DNA of 64,000 nt. Origin: Amphibacillus marinus (lineage in GTDB: Bacteria > Bacillota > Bacilli > Bacillales > Amphibacillaceae). Location of the stretch: contig NZ_FODJ01000003.1 of assembly GCF_900110345.1 (NCBI RefSeq), positions 1 through 64,000 of the forward strand, written 5' to 3'. Under the pieces are notes generated by a model. It saw only the letters and a program-made list of their open reading frames with translations. It was not told the origin of the DNA and did no database searches. Below, one piece after another: positions 20,609 through 28,950 of this stretch (its first letter is position 1; every line of letters begins with the position of its first letter). The position numbers and the translations under genes are program-made.

Positions 20609-21162
20609 GTGACAACCCCATTCCCTATGAATATTTATTTTCTTAGTTTCCTCTATATACTATATAATGAATGAGAAACTGTCTGTTTGTCCAGTTACAT
20701 TCAATTGGAGATTGGTTAATATTTGTATTCAGTTATAACTAAAAATTATATATAGAGGTTACAAGTAGTGAAGCCTAGTGTCAAATGACTTATTTCTTGT
20801 CAACGTGTGTCCGTAACATGGCACAGAAGGTATATTTCAAGGAAGTTTATGAGGTTAAATGTTTGTTCTTTTAACTAGTATAATGAGGATATATACTGAT
20901 TCAAGTTTAGGATGCCGATTAATAGAGTGATGAACCTAACTTAATAGAGAATAGAGATTGCATTTTGAATAAAATTGGTGTTTTCGTGTTTTTACGAGTG
21001 AACGGTTTTCTTCAGACTTTACTCCCAGGTAATACATGAAATTGTAAAGGAAAAGTGTGAGAAATACTTTATAATGGTAGTATAAAAGTATGGTAAATAC
21101 ATATATCCATAACAGTTCTATATTTTTTATTTATTAGGTTGCTAGATAATGAAGGAATGGAA
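20609..21162. other. intergenic region between divergent genes
   Basis: About 550 AT-rich bases without a convincing gene. TATAAT hexamers occur near 20670, 20878 and 21070 on the plus strand; none has a well-spaced -35. The last is the likeliest promoter region for the HTH-gajA-gajB operon. Confidence 0.45.
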
Positions 21163-21759
21163 ATGAATGAAGAATTGAATAAAATACTTATGAGTGTCCA
21201 ACTTCTTTTTGATACTGATGGAATAACCAGAAAGCTGGAGTGGATTCGAGGAGAATATGAACACAGTATAGAACCTGGTGTAGGTATACAAACAGGGTTT
21301 GGACATACGTTTTCGAGAATGAGCCTTACGAAATTTGAGGAAGCTGTGCAAAGAACTAATAATGATCAAGACGAAGATTTCCACCAATATTTGAACAAAT
21401 TAATGTTCGAAAAGGATGTAACACAAGCCACTATATCAAGGCGTAGTTTAATTAAAAAGTCTGCCCTCAGTAGGTATATAAATGGGTCAAGAGAAGTTCC
21501 TGTATATATAGTATCTCGCATAGCATTGTCATTAAAGTTGAATCTAGTTCAAACGGAGACTTTGCTTAGAAAAGTAGGAAAGACATTTAAAGAGGCTAGG
21601 ATGGATGCTGTCATTATGGAAGCGATTGAACAAGAGATATTCGATGTGGTAAAAGTCGAAGCAGTTTTGCAAAGGTTTACAAATCGTGAAGAGTCGTTAT
21701 TAACAAAGAAAGAGCAAGATGAGTTGGGCTTTGGTGACATGGAAATAGAAGTAATATAA
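21163..21759 (+). CDS. HTH protein at head of Gabija-like operon
   Basis: From ATG 21163 (GAAGGA six bases upstream) the protein is 198 aa; an in-frame TTG at 21139 is less likely. The middle part (RSLIKKSALSRYINGSREVPVYIVSRIALSLKL, cited as positions 21441-21540) is a XRE-like HTH: residues for helix 2-turn-helix 3 followed by a typical third helix. The N- and C-terminal parts match nothing I recognise. It lies 24 bp before the OLD nuclease gene on the same strand. It may regulate the defence operon or be a third component of it; canonical Gabija needs only GajA and GajB. Confidence 0.65.
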   Translation: MNEELNKILMSVQLLFDTDGITRKLEWIRGEYEHSIEPGVGIQTGFGHTFSRMSLTKFEEAVQRTNNDQDEDFHQYLNKLMFEKDVTQATISRRSLIKKSALSRYINGSREVPVYIVSRIALSLKLNLVQTETLLRKVGKTFKEARMDAVIMEAIEQEIFDVVKVEAVLQRFTNREESLLTKKEQDELGFGDMEIEVI

Positions 21760-21783
21760 CAATCAAAGTTTGGAGAGATCGTT

Positions 21784-23676
21784 ATGTATATATCGGGGGT
21801 AACAATAAGTAATTTCAGGAGTTTTGACCAATTTAATGTAGATTTGAATGAAGGCTTATCAGTAGTTATTGGAGAAAATAATGTTGGTAAATCAAACTTT
21901 TTAGATGCTTTAAATCTTATTTTTAATAGTAATTATTCACCTAGAAAAAGGATATTGATACAAGAGGACTTTTATAATGGACTTGTAATTAAGGAAAAAT
22001 GGCCGGAAATTACAATAGAAGTATTTTTAAAAGGCATCGAAACTGAAGATGAATTAGCTATTACCAGTAGATGGCTTACAAGGAATCCTGGTGAAGCAAA
22101 GTTAACTTATAAGTATAGACCTAAGGCTAATATCTCCGTGGAATCTCCATCCGAACAGGTATCTATAAATAGGGTTCAATTACCATTAAATGAATACGAA
22201 TGGATTATATATGGTGGGGAAAGGGAAACTTTGGATACATTTGATTTTAATATGTTATCGAAGTTTGGAATTGAATACGTAGGTGCACTTAGGGATGCTA
22301 CAACAGAATTAAAAAAGTCATCTGGAAAGTTGCAGCAGATGCTTAGGAGTATTGATTTAGAGGATAATGTTTTACAGAATATTGCAGTCAAAGTCGATGA
22401 ATTGAACAAGACAATTATGCAAGGAGAGGAAATACAAAAGGTAAAAAGTGACTTAAATAGTTACTTGCACAACATAACTGGATCTACAAGACAAAAAGTG
22501 CAAATTCAAATGGGAGAAAATGATTACGACTCTCTTATAAAAAATTTAAAAGTCTTAATAGGTGACGTAGAGGATCGGGTTCACTCAGTTGAGATGAATG
22601 GGCTTGGTTATAATAATTTGCTTTTTATTAGCCTCTTACTTACACAATATACTGCGTTAAAGGAAAAGAAACTAAGCAATTTTGATTACATATTTCCAAT
22701 AATCATTGTGGAAGAACCTGAAGCTCATCTACATAATCATTTACAAAAGTATTTGGCAAGTTACTTTTTTAAACAAAAAGTAGCGGGGCAAGTTATCGTA
22801 ACAACACACTCTACAAATGTTAGTTCTCACTCGAACTTAGATAGTTTAATAGTCTTTTATAAATCCCACCAAAAGACAATATCTAAACGTATAGGATCCA
22901 TATTCGACCCTAGTCTAAAACAACAGCTTCAGTACAAAAGATACCTGGAGAGATGGCTAGATGCTACAAAGTCGGATATATTTTTTAGTAGAAAGGTATT
23001 ATTAGTGGAAGGAATTGCGGAAAGACTGCTTATACCAAAATTCTTTTCAATGATTTACAGTGAAGAAATTGAGGTAGACGGTAAGAAAGTAAAAAAGAAA
23101 AGAACTTTAGAAGGAGAAGGTATTTCAGTAATTTCAGTAGACGGGGTTGCTTTTCGTCCATTCTTACATTTATTTGATTCATCAGGTTTAAATATAAAAT
23201 GTGCAGTATTAACAGACAGTGATCCAGAAAAAACTCCGCTTCTTGATGAAAATGGAGATGAGGTAAAGGGAAATAATAATGAAGTTTTAAAGGAAGAGGT
23301 TTACCCAACAAAGCCAGGCGAATTTGAATTCAGCTCAAGAACTTGTGGGCTAATTAATGACTTTGAAGGTATAGATAATATACTAATTTCCACCAACCTA
23401 AAAACATTTGAATATGACTTAATGCTTGAAGATAATAAAACTTTCTTTATTGAATTATTCGAGGAATATAAAATAGGGTTAACCGAAGCTAGGAAAAGTA
23501 TATCATCAATGGAGGGTAGCGAATTTGCGAAAGAAGCATATAAGTTAATATCACAGGTTAAAGGAGAATTCTCACAGTTTATCTTAGATGAATTAAACAA
23601 AGGGAAGGATTTTAATGTTCCGAGTTATATTAAAGCAGCCTTCGATTTTTTGTTAAAAGATGAGGAGGAGTTTTAA
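21784..23676 (+). CDS. gajA: Gabija GajA-like OLD-family ATPase/nuclease
   Basis: A 630-aa class 2 OLD protein: an SMC-like ATPase joined to a TOPRIM nuclease domain. ISNFRSFDQF starts the ATPase and Walker A is GENNVGKSN (about residues 30-38). Walker B VEEPEAHLHNH lies at about 308 and the His switch TTHSTN at about 338. The TOPRIM acidic motif LLVEGIAE lies at about 405, then SVDGVAF and VLTDSDPE (about 474). Gabija GajA is a DNA nuclease gated by nucleotide levels and works with GajB. The next gene, two bases later, is a UvrD-type helicase, which is the defining class 2 OLD/Gabija pairing. It is slightly longer than the characterised 578-aa GajA. All key residues seen are intact. Confidence 0.85.
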   Translation: MYISGVTISNFRSFDQFNVDLNEGLSVVIGENNVGKSNFLDALNLIFNSNYSPRKRILIQEDFYNGLVIKEKWPEITIEVFLKGIETEDELAITSRWLTRNPGEAKLTYKYRPKANISVESPSEQVSINRVQLPLNEYEWIIYGGERETLDTFDFNMLSKFGIEYVGALRDATTELKKSSGKLQQMLRSIDLEDNVLQNIAVKVDELNKTIMQGEEIQKVKSDLNSYLHNITGSTRQKVQIQMGENDYDSLIKNLKVLIGDVEDRVHSVEMNGLGYNNLLFISLLLTQYTALKEKKLSNFDYIFPIIIVEEPEAHLHNHLQKYLASYFFKQKVAGQVIVTTHSTNVSSHSNLDSLIVFYKSHQKTISKRIGSIFDPSLKQQLQYKRYLERWLDATKSDIFFSRKVLLVEGIAERLLIPKFFSMIYSEEIEVDGKKVKKKRTLEGEGISVISVDGVAFRPFLHLFDSSGLNIKCAVLTDSDPEKTPLLDENGDEVKGNNNEVLKEEVYPTKPGEFEFSSRTCGLINDFEGIDNILISTNLKTFEYDLMLEDNKTFFIELFEEYKIGLTEARKSISSMEGSEFAKEAYKLISQVKGEFSQFILDELNKGKDFNVPSYIKAAFDFLLKDEEEF

Positions 23677-23678
23677 AC

Positions 23679-25472
23679 GTGAAGGATGATGGTAAATTTC
23701 GTGAAAGTATAGTATTTTCCCCTCTTTCAGAGCCTATAGTAGTACAAGCTGGCCCCGGGAGTGGAAAAACAACGTTATTGATTGAACGTTTAAAATATAT
23801 AATAGAGAAGAGACAAAAGAATTATTTGGGGACTGGATGTATTACTTATACAAATGCGGCTAAGGACGAAATTATTTCTCGATTAGAAAAAGAAGGAGTA
23901 CAGTTACCTTCTAATCTGTTTATAGGAACAATTCATTCCTTTTTACTAGATTTTGTAATAAAACCGTATTCCCATTTCTTTAATAACGAGGACATACCTT
24001 TTAAATTAGCTTCATTTGGTTTTGCTAGAAACTATAAAAACGATATAGCTACAATGTTAAAGCGTCCTCCTTACTTAATTAATAATTCCACTTTAGAAGC
24101 CTTTGAAAGTTTGAATCGAGATAAGAATGGAAACCCGTTTTGCTACAGAGGCAAAATTCCTTCTGACGTAGCAAAATGGTGGAAATCCCTTCTAAAAAGG
24201 GATGGTTATATTGATCAGCAGGATGTTGTCTACTTATCCTATCTAATATTAAACAAGTATGAGCATATTCGAGATGCTTTAAGCGTTCGTTTTCCATACA
24301 TGTTGGTTGATGAATACCAAGATGTTACTTATTTTCAAGAAAGACTCTTTTTATTACTTAACCATTCTACTTTCTTCTGTGTAGGTGATTCAAATCAATC
24401 CGTCTTTGGTTTTACAGGGGCTCAGCCAGAAAACTTTAAATCAAAATGGGAAAATGAAAGTTACAAAACTTATAAACTGAGTAACAACTTTCGAAGTGCA
24501 AAACATATAATTCACTTAGCAAACAATAAAACAGATATAGAACAGGTAGAAGCTGGTATTAATGGAACAAGTGATCAGAAAGTAGTCTTTTTTAAAGATG
24601 TTGAACAAGTATCTGAGGTAATCAAACTGTTTCATAGAATACGTGATAATGTCGAGTGTGATGAAGATTACAATCCTTATATAATTTTGGCAAGACAAAA
24701 TAAATACATTAGAGTTATAAGTAATCTAATAAAAAATCAAGATATTGAACCGAATATGTTTTTTCAGAAACTCAAAAAGGAGCATTATCGTCGCTATAAG
24801 ATTTTATATAACTCTTTGATAGCCATTCTATTTAGACGGGAAAGTGATTTTAAACAAGCAGTTGAAAGAATTGAAGAAGCATTTAGTTATCTCCTTTTTA
24901 ATGAGCATCCTAACTTTGTTGATCTAGCAAGTATAGGTTATGACAAATTTATGTGGAAGAAACTCCAAGTTTATACCTTACAGTATTTGGATGGATTGGT
25001 TCTTTCAGAGACTACAGTTGCTGAATTATTTGAGGAAATGAAAGATTTTATATCAAATCTTTCAAAAGATTTATTTGGAATTCCTATTGGAAATAAATTA
25101 CGTATGTTAAATTATAACTGGAAAAATCAAGTTAAGGCGTCAAAAGGAACAACTATATCACAATTAGTAGATCAGCTTGAAATAGAAAGTAACTTATCTA
25201 ACAGTGAGGGAAATGTTATTAGTATCCATAATGCTAAGGGACAAGAGGCTGAGTGTGTTTTAGTTTTGGCAGAGTCTAAATCACAATTAGATGAATGGCT
25301 TGCATTAAATAATGAAACAGAAGAAGCACGTGTAGGCTATGTTGCATTTTCAAGAGCTAGAAAATTATTATGTGTGTGGGCTCCACTAATCGAAGAAGAA
25401 GATTATGCTCACTTGGATGAAAATGTGACTTTTTTAGATAACTCTTATATTTCAATGAAAGAAACGGTATAA
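23679..25472 (+). CDS. gajB: Gabija GajB-like UvrD/Rep helicase
   Basis: A 597-aa SF1A helicase starting with GTG, preceded by GAGGAGG within the gajA 3' end. Walker A GPGSGKTTLL lies at about residues 25-34 and TYTNAAKDEI (motif Ia) at about 58. VDEYQDVTYFQ (Walker B) is at about 209, GDSNQSVFGFTGA (motif III) at about 238, and SNNFRS (motif IV) at about 268. IHNAKGQEAE (motif V) and VAFSRARKLL (motif VI) lie near the C terminus. All seven helicase motifs are present, so it looks functional. In Gabija, GajB senses DNA ends and uses nucleotides while binding GajA. Length is somewhat above the 494 aa of the type protein. Confidence 0.85.
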   Translation: MKDDGKFRESIVFSPLSEPIVVQAGPGSGKTTLLIERLKYIIEKRQKNYLGTGCITYTNAAKDEIISRLEKEGVQLPSNLFIGTIHSFLLDFVIKPYSHFFNNEDIPFKLASFGFARNYKNDIATMLKRPPYLINNSTLEAFESLNRDKNGNPFCYRGKIPSDVAKWWKSLLKRDGYIDQQDVVYLSYLILNKYEHIRDALSVRFPYMLVDEYQDVTYFQERLFLLLNHSTFFCVGDSNQSVFGFTGAQPENFKSKWENESYKTYKLSNNFRSAKHIIHLANNKTDIEQVEAGINGTSDQKVVFFKDVEQVSEVIKLFHRIRDNVECDEDYNPYIILARQNKYIRVISNLIKNQDIEPNMFFQKLKKEHYRRYKILYNSLIAILFRRESDFKQAVERIEEAFSYLLFNEHPNFVDLASIGYDKFMWKKLQVYTLQYLDGLVLSETTVAELFEEMKDFISNLSKDLFGIPIGNKLRMLNYNWKNQVKASKGTTISQLVDQLEIESNLSNSEGNVISIHNAKGQEAECVLVLAESKSQLDEWLALNNETEEARVGYVAFSRARKLLCVWAPLIEEEDYAHLDENVTFLDNSYISMKETV

Positions 25473-25727
25473 AATAGAATAAATCTAAAAGAATTTAGTT
25501 TTTATGGCTAATTATAGGGATGGTGATTTAGCCGAAGTTTAAATGTCATTTTGTTGCAAAATGTTTAGGTTATTTCCCTTGAACTTTAATGCGTTACATT
25601 TGTTTTCTATTAATTTTGTAAGAGAAACCCTTTAGTACCAGGCTTTATTCTATTTGTTTATTCCTAGCTTTAAATAATTAATAATCTATAATAAGCATAG
25701 TGTTACAAATTAATAGGGGGCAAATAA

Positions 25728-27299
25728 TTGGGGAAAAAATATAAAGAGAGTTGCATAGAGATATTAAAAGAAAAAGGACCTTTATTGGGGAGTGAATTAA
25801 GAAAACACCTTGTAGAAAGGCGAGGGGTTACAGAGGGAAACGCTAGGGCAATAATAAATAGATTGAAAAATAGTGAAGCATTTCTTAGTACTGATCCTGT
25901 TAAGTTAAAGTATCAAGAATTAATATACTATCTACCTTTTCATGATTTAAGAGCTAAATTGAAATTAATAATGCCTGAACATTCTGTAACCCTTAATAGA
26001 ATATATCAAGCATTAGTGGAAGAAGATGGTTTCCTGTTATGGAATGAATTTGTAAAGATTTCCGCTGGAGTGGTTGACCCCTCTCAATCTACACGTAAAT
26101 CTGCAATTAATATATTCAATGATTTAAAGTCCCTTGGGATTGTCGAGGAAATAATACATTATGAACACATACCTGTAGTAGTAGCATCAAAAAAATGGTT
26201 TCCCCGAAAAGAGGACTTATCAATAGAGGTTAAAACAAGGACAAAAAAGTTATCTTTCAATAAAGGTTTAAATGAAGATCTTCTAAAATGGTTAGAGAGT
26301 ATGAACTTAATAGGTTGGGAAAACTCATATGTTAGAGATGTACAAGACTTTAATGTAGGATATAATGGTTTTTATTTTGATGCTGTTGGCTACACATACT
26401 TATGGGGGCTATATCGTACTAACCAAAAAGATGAGCTATTTGAACCTGCACGGAATAAGGCAGGTTCCCCCGTCTTAGTTGAGTCTATATTGCATCGGAA
26501 CGCTAAACGTCATGATATTACAGGTTTCATTAATAGAGTAGATAACTATCGTGGTCCTTTAAAGTCTAATAATAACCTAAAAGTAATTCCTATTTGTTTT
26601 GTAAATACTATGGAAAAAGATGCTTACAATCTTGCTAGAGAACGTGGAATACTTATTATGAAACTTAGTGATGTATTTGGTACTAAATTAGCTGATTCAC
26701 TACAGGAGTTACAGGAAATTGACCCAGAGAAGGTTGATCCACAAAAATTGTCCTCTATACTTGATAATGTAAGTAATTCGGGTAGGGATGGCGATTTTGG
26801 AAATCTTAAAGGTTATGTTTTCAATTTCTTAGTAGCATCTATTTTCAATGATGCCGGATATAAGACAAATATAGGTCTTCACTATAAAGATTCTGAAGGA
26901 AGAAAATGTGAATGCGATATAGTTTATGAAGATGTAGATGAAATAATTGCCTGTGAGGTTAAAGGTTACGACGAAGGTAAAGAAGTAAAATTAGGTGAGA
27001 ATGAAAGAGAACCAGATAGTGTTAAAAAGTTCTTTGAGCGAACCTGCTCTATAATTCAAAAAGTTAGTGGAAAAACGGTGATACCTATATTTATTACTTC
27101 TGGTACGTTTTCACAGGATGCAATAAACTACTTGGAGAAGAAAAATAATAGTAAAAGGATGAAACCATTATTAAAGCATAACTTTCCTTCTAGTATTTAT
27201 TATGATCGTAAGGCGTTACTAGAACACTTTGGTAACAAAAGGAAGTTCAAAGAGCACAAACGTGTACTTAAAGAATACTTTAAACAAAAAAATAAGTAA
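25728..27299 (+). CDS. winged-helix plus PD-(D/E)XK-like nuclease
   Basis: A 523-aa protein with a TTG start; AGGGGG lies about seven bases upstream. The N terminus (GSELRKHLVERRGVTEGNARAIINRL, at positions 25790-25866) looks like a winged-helix DNA-binding domain, and a second helical region extends to about residue 180. The C-terminal ~130 residues fit a restriction-endonuclease-like core: D396 in CDIV, then E410-V-K412 in ACEVKGY, then a helical C terminus. I do not recognise a named family. It stands 255 bp after gajB and is the last gene before the right attachment repeat. It may be a separate single-gene defence nuclease or an add-on to the Gabija-like pair. Confidence 0.7.
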   Translation: MGKKYKESCIEILKEKGPLLGSELRKHLVERRGVTEGNARAIINRLKNSEAFLSTDPVKLKYQELIYYLPFHDLRAKLKLIMPEHSVTLNRIYQALVEEDGFLLWNEFVKISAGVVDPSQSTRKSAINIFNDLKSLGIVEEIIHYEHIPVVVASKKWFPRKEDLSIEVKTRTKKLSFNKGLNEDLLKWLESMNLIGWENSYVRDVQDFNVGYNGFYFDAVGYTYLWGLYRTNQKDELFEPARNKAGSPVLVESILHRNAKRHDITGFINRVDNYRGPLKSNNNLKVIPICFVNTMEKDAYNLARERGILIMKLSDVFGTKLADSLQELQEIDPEKVDPQKLSSILDNVSNSGRDGDFGNLKGYVFNFLVASIFNDAGYKTNIGLHYKDSEGRKCECDIVYEDVDEIIACEVKGYDEGKEVKLGENEREPDSVKKFFERTCSIIQKVSGKTVIPIFITSGTFSQDAINYLEKKNNSKRMKPLLKHNFPSSIYYDRKALLEHFGNKRKFKEHKRVLKEYFKQKNK

Positions 27300-27317
27300 G
27301 TTATAAGTTCTATGTCG

Positions 27318-27353
27318 AATGTAGTGATAAAACTATTTTTCCACCACTACATT
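27318..27353 (+). terminator. stem-loop after nuclease gene
   Basis: Nine-bp arms AATGTAGTG (27318-27326) and CACTACATT (27345-27353) sit 41 bp inside the right repeat. There is no T run after it, so it may be a weak terminator or an element-end structure. Confidence 0.45.
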
Positions 27354-27393
27354 GACTGGAACCATCAATTCATTGCCTTTATATAGTTACGGT

Positions 27394-27410
27394 GAGCCGT
27401 ATCATAAGTA
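27394..27410 (+). repeat. attR of the rlmH-targeted element
   Basis: GAGCCGTATCATAAGTA, one mismatch to attL. In frame, GGT GAG CCG TAT CAT AAG TAA (27391-27411) spells the RlmH C terminus GEPYHK-stop, evidence that it derives from an rlmH 3' end. Confidence 0.88.
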
Positions 27411-27619
27411 AATGATGTCAGATCACGAAAAATCAATAGAGGATTTAAAGTGTTTGCTATATCTAATCCCTATTTAAGTTTCTAATTATTAATGAAAGAA
27501 GATTATGTCATTTATACTCAACTATAATATATTAAAAACTAGGCGATAAATAGAACGAAAAAATTAGGATAAGACATTTCAAATGTGGAAGATTATTAAA
27601 TGATTACCAATGTTATAAT
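27411..27619. other. gap right of attR
   Basis: No gene with a standard start is visible. From about 27556 the frame of the Cys-rich ORF is already open, so that gene may begin here with an unusual start codon. Confidence 0.4.
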
Positions 27620-27760
27620 GTGAATTATAAGAATTGCGACACGACTTATTTTAGGTATGATAACTACAATAATACTATATTATATAGATGCGTTGGCTGC
27701 GGGGTCCGAGTGGAGGAAAGAAAAAAAGTAGGTACTAAAGGAAGGAGTTGTTTTAGATGA
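27620..27760 (+). CDS. small Cys-rich ORF coupled to DUF262 gene
   Basis: A 46-aa ORF from GTG 27620 whose stop overlaps the DUF262 start as ATGA, a strong sign of a real, coupled gene. The frame stays open upstream to about 27556 with two more cysteines, so the true start may be earlier or non-standard. Cysteines occur as C-VG-C in the middle plus single ones before and after, a pattern that could make a small zinc ribbon. No ribosome site is clear. No family is recognised. It would be the first gene of a three-gene operon with the DUF262 and ATPase genes. Confidence 0.5.
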   Translation: MNYKNCDTTYFRYDNYNNTILYRCVGCGVRVEERKKVGTKGRSCFR

Positions 27761-28950
27761 GGTGTACAGCTACAGAGTTAGAAATTGAAACAATATTTAA
27801 TAGGATAAAAACTAATGATTTTGATTTGCAACCAGACTTTCAAAGGGGAGAAGTTTGGAGTGTCCCAAAGAAAAGAAAATTAATAGATTCAATTCTAAGA
27901 GGGTGGAGAATTCCTCCTATACATGTTATTGAAAATAAAAATTATGTTGATGAAGTTCTGGACGGTCAACAAAGATTGGCAACAATAAGGGGTTTTTTAA
28001 GAGATGAGATCAAAATAGACGGAAAGTTATCCCCGCTTGATGATCATATACTTAATTTGGATGGACTAAAATTCTCTCAGCTTGATGTAGACACACAAAG
28101 AAAGTTTAAAAAATATAGCGTAACAATAATTAGGCTAACAGAATATTTACCTGAGGAGCCAGCTGAACTTTTCTATAGATTGAACCAACCGGCTACATTA
28201 ACTTCAGCTGAGCAAAGGAATGCCTTTGTAGGAGATACGAGAAATCAAATTAGAGAGCTTGTAGATTCGTTTGAAAGAGCAGGAGCAAACAAGGAAACTA
28301 TTGGATTTACAAATTCAAGAATGGCATATGATGATGTAATTTCAAAGTTTTGTTACATATTAGAAATTGGTACCTTAAGAAGGAAAATTACATCAAGTGA
28401 TATATCTGAGAAATACAGGAGTAATGAACCTTTTAGTATGAATGTATATATTGAGGCAAAAGATATTCTTGAATTCTTTATTAAAAGCGCAATCAGATCA
28501 AATGATTTTTATAGTAAAAGGCTATCGCTGAATAAAGCAACTCTATTTAGTTGGTTAATATTCTTACACCGTTATATGAATAGACTAGAACCAAATGAAT
28601 TGTCGGAAATGATGTTTGAATTCGAGCATGCAAGACAGCTTGCAAAAGGTAAAGAGGATCTAAACATTTTTTCTAAGAATGATATTGGTTTAAATCTATC
28701 AGCCAAGTACCCTTTCTATCAAAGCATGTTTTTAATATTTAACCAAAGAGCTAGTATGGGAAGTACGGATGCCAACTCTATAATTTCAAGGGATATAATT
28801 TTGGAGATTTTTCTATTAATATTTTTTAAAGAGAAGCGGTTCAATGATGATTTATATGATAGGGTTATAGGGGTTTATAGCCAAACCCAAAACTTGTCTC
28901 TTACACTTGAAAAGGTAGCTGAAGAGCTAAATTGGGGGGCGCAAATATAA
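27757..28950 (+). CDS. DUF262 domain protein
   Basis: A 397-aa protein with the DUF262 (GmrS/ParB-like) signature. DFQRGEVWSVPKKRKLIDSIL is at positions 27834-27896 (about residues 27-47), IPPIHVIE at about 52, and the nucleotide-site motif DGQQR at about residues 69-73. The rest is helical. DUF262 domains act as NTP-dependent sensors or nucleases in the type IV enzyme GmrSD and in SspE, but there they are joined to DUF1524, an HNH nuclease, which is absent here. GGAAGGAG lies upstream of the ATG. Its stop shares bases with the next gene as TAATG, so the following ATPase is coupled to it. Likely function: one half of a two- or three-protein defence module. Confidence 0.8.
   Translation: MRCTATELEIETIFNRIKTNDFDLQPDFQRGEVWSVPKKRKLIDSILRGWRIPPIHVIENKNYVDEVLDGQQRLATIRGFLRDEIKIDGKLSPLDDHILNLDGLKFSQLDVDTQRKFKKYSVTIIRLTEYLPEEPAELFYRLNQPATLTSAEQRNAFVGDTRNQIRELVDSFERAGANKETIGFTNSRMAYDDVISKFCYILEIGTLRRKITSSDISEKYRSNEPFSMNVYIEAKDILEFFIKSAIRSNDFYSKRLSLNKATLFSWLIFLHRYMNRLEPNELSEMMFEFEHARQLAKGKEDLNIFSKNDIGLNLSAKYPFYQSMFLIFNQRASMGSTDANSIISRDIILEIFLLIFFKEKRFNDDLYDRVIGVYSQTQNLSLTLEKVAEELNWGAQI

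Larger units (their letters stand above)
17195..27410. mobile_element. SCC-like integrative element at rlmH (10.2 kb)
   Basis: A cassette bounded by the 17-bp direct repeats in the 3' end of rlmH and at 27394-27410. At the left end it encodes a large serine recombinase with a small coupled ORF. Inside lie an XRE fragment, a truncated type III Mod gene, an HTH regulator, a Gabija-like gene pair and a wHTH-nuclease gene. The right repeat reads GGT GAG CCG TAT CAT AAG TAA, again the RlmH ending GEPYHK-stop. Target choice, repeat and recombinase type are those of SCC elements. The cargo is defence rather than mec. Base composition is lower in GC than the flanking core genes. Confidence 0.85.

Noticed and set aside
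27757-28950. GmrSD type IV restriction enzyme
   Set aside because: Only the DUF262 half is present; there is no DUF1524/HNH domain in the protein or its neighbours.
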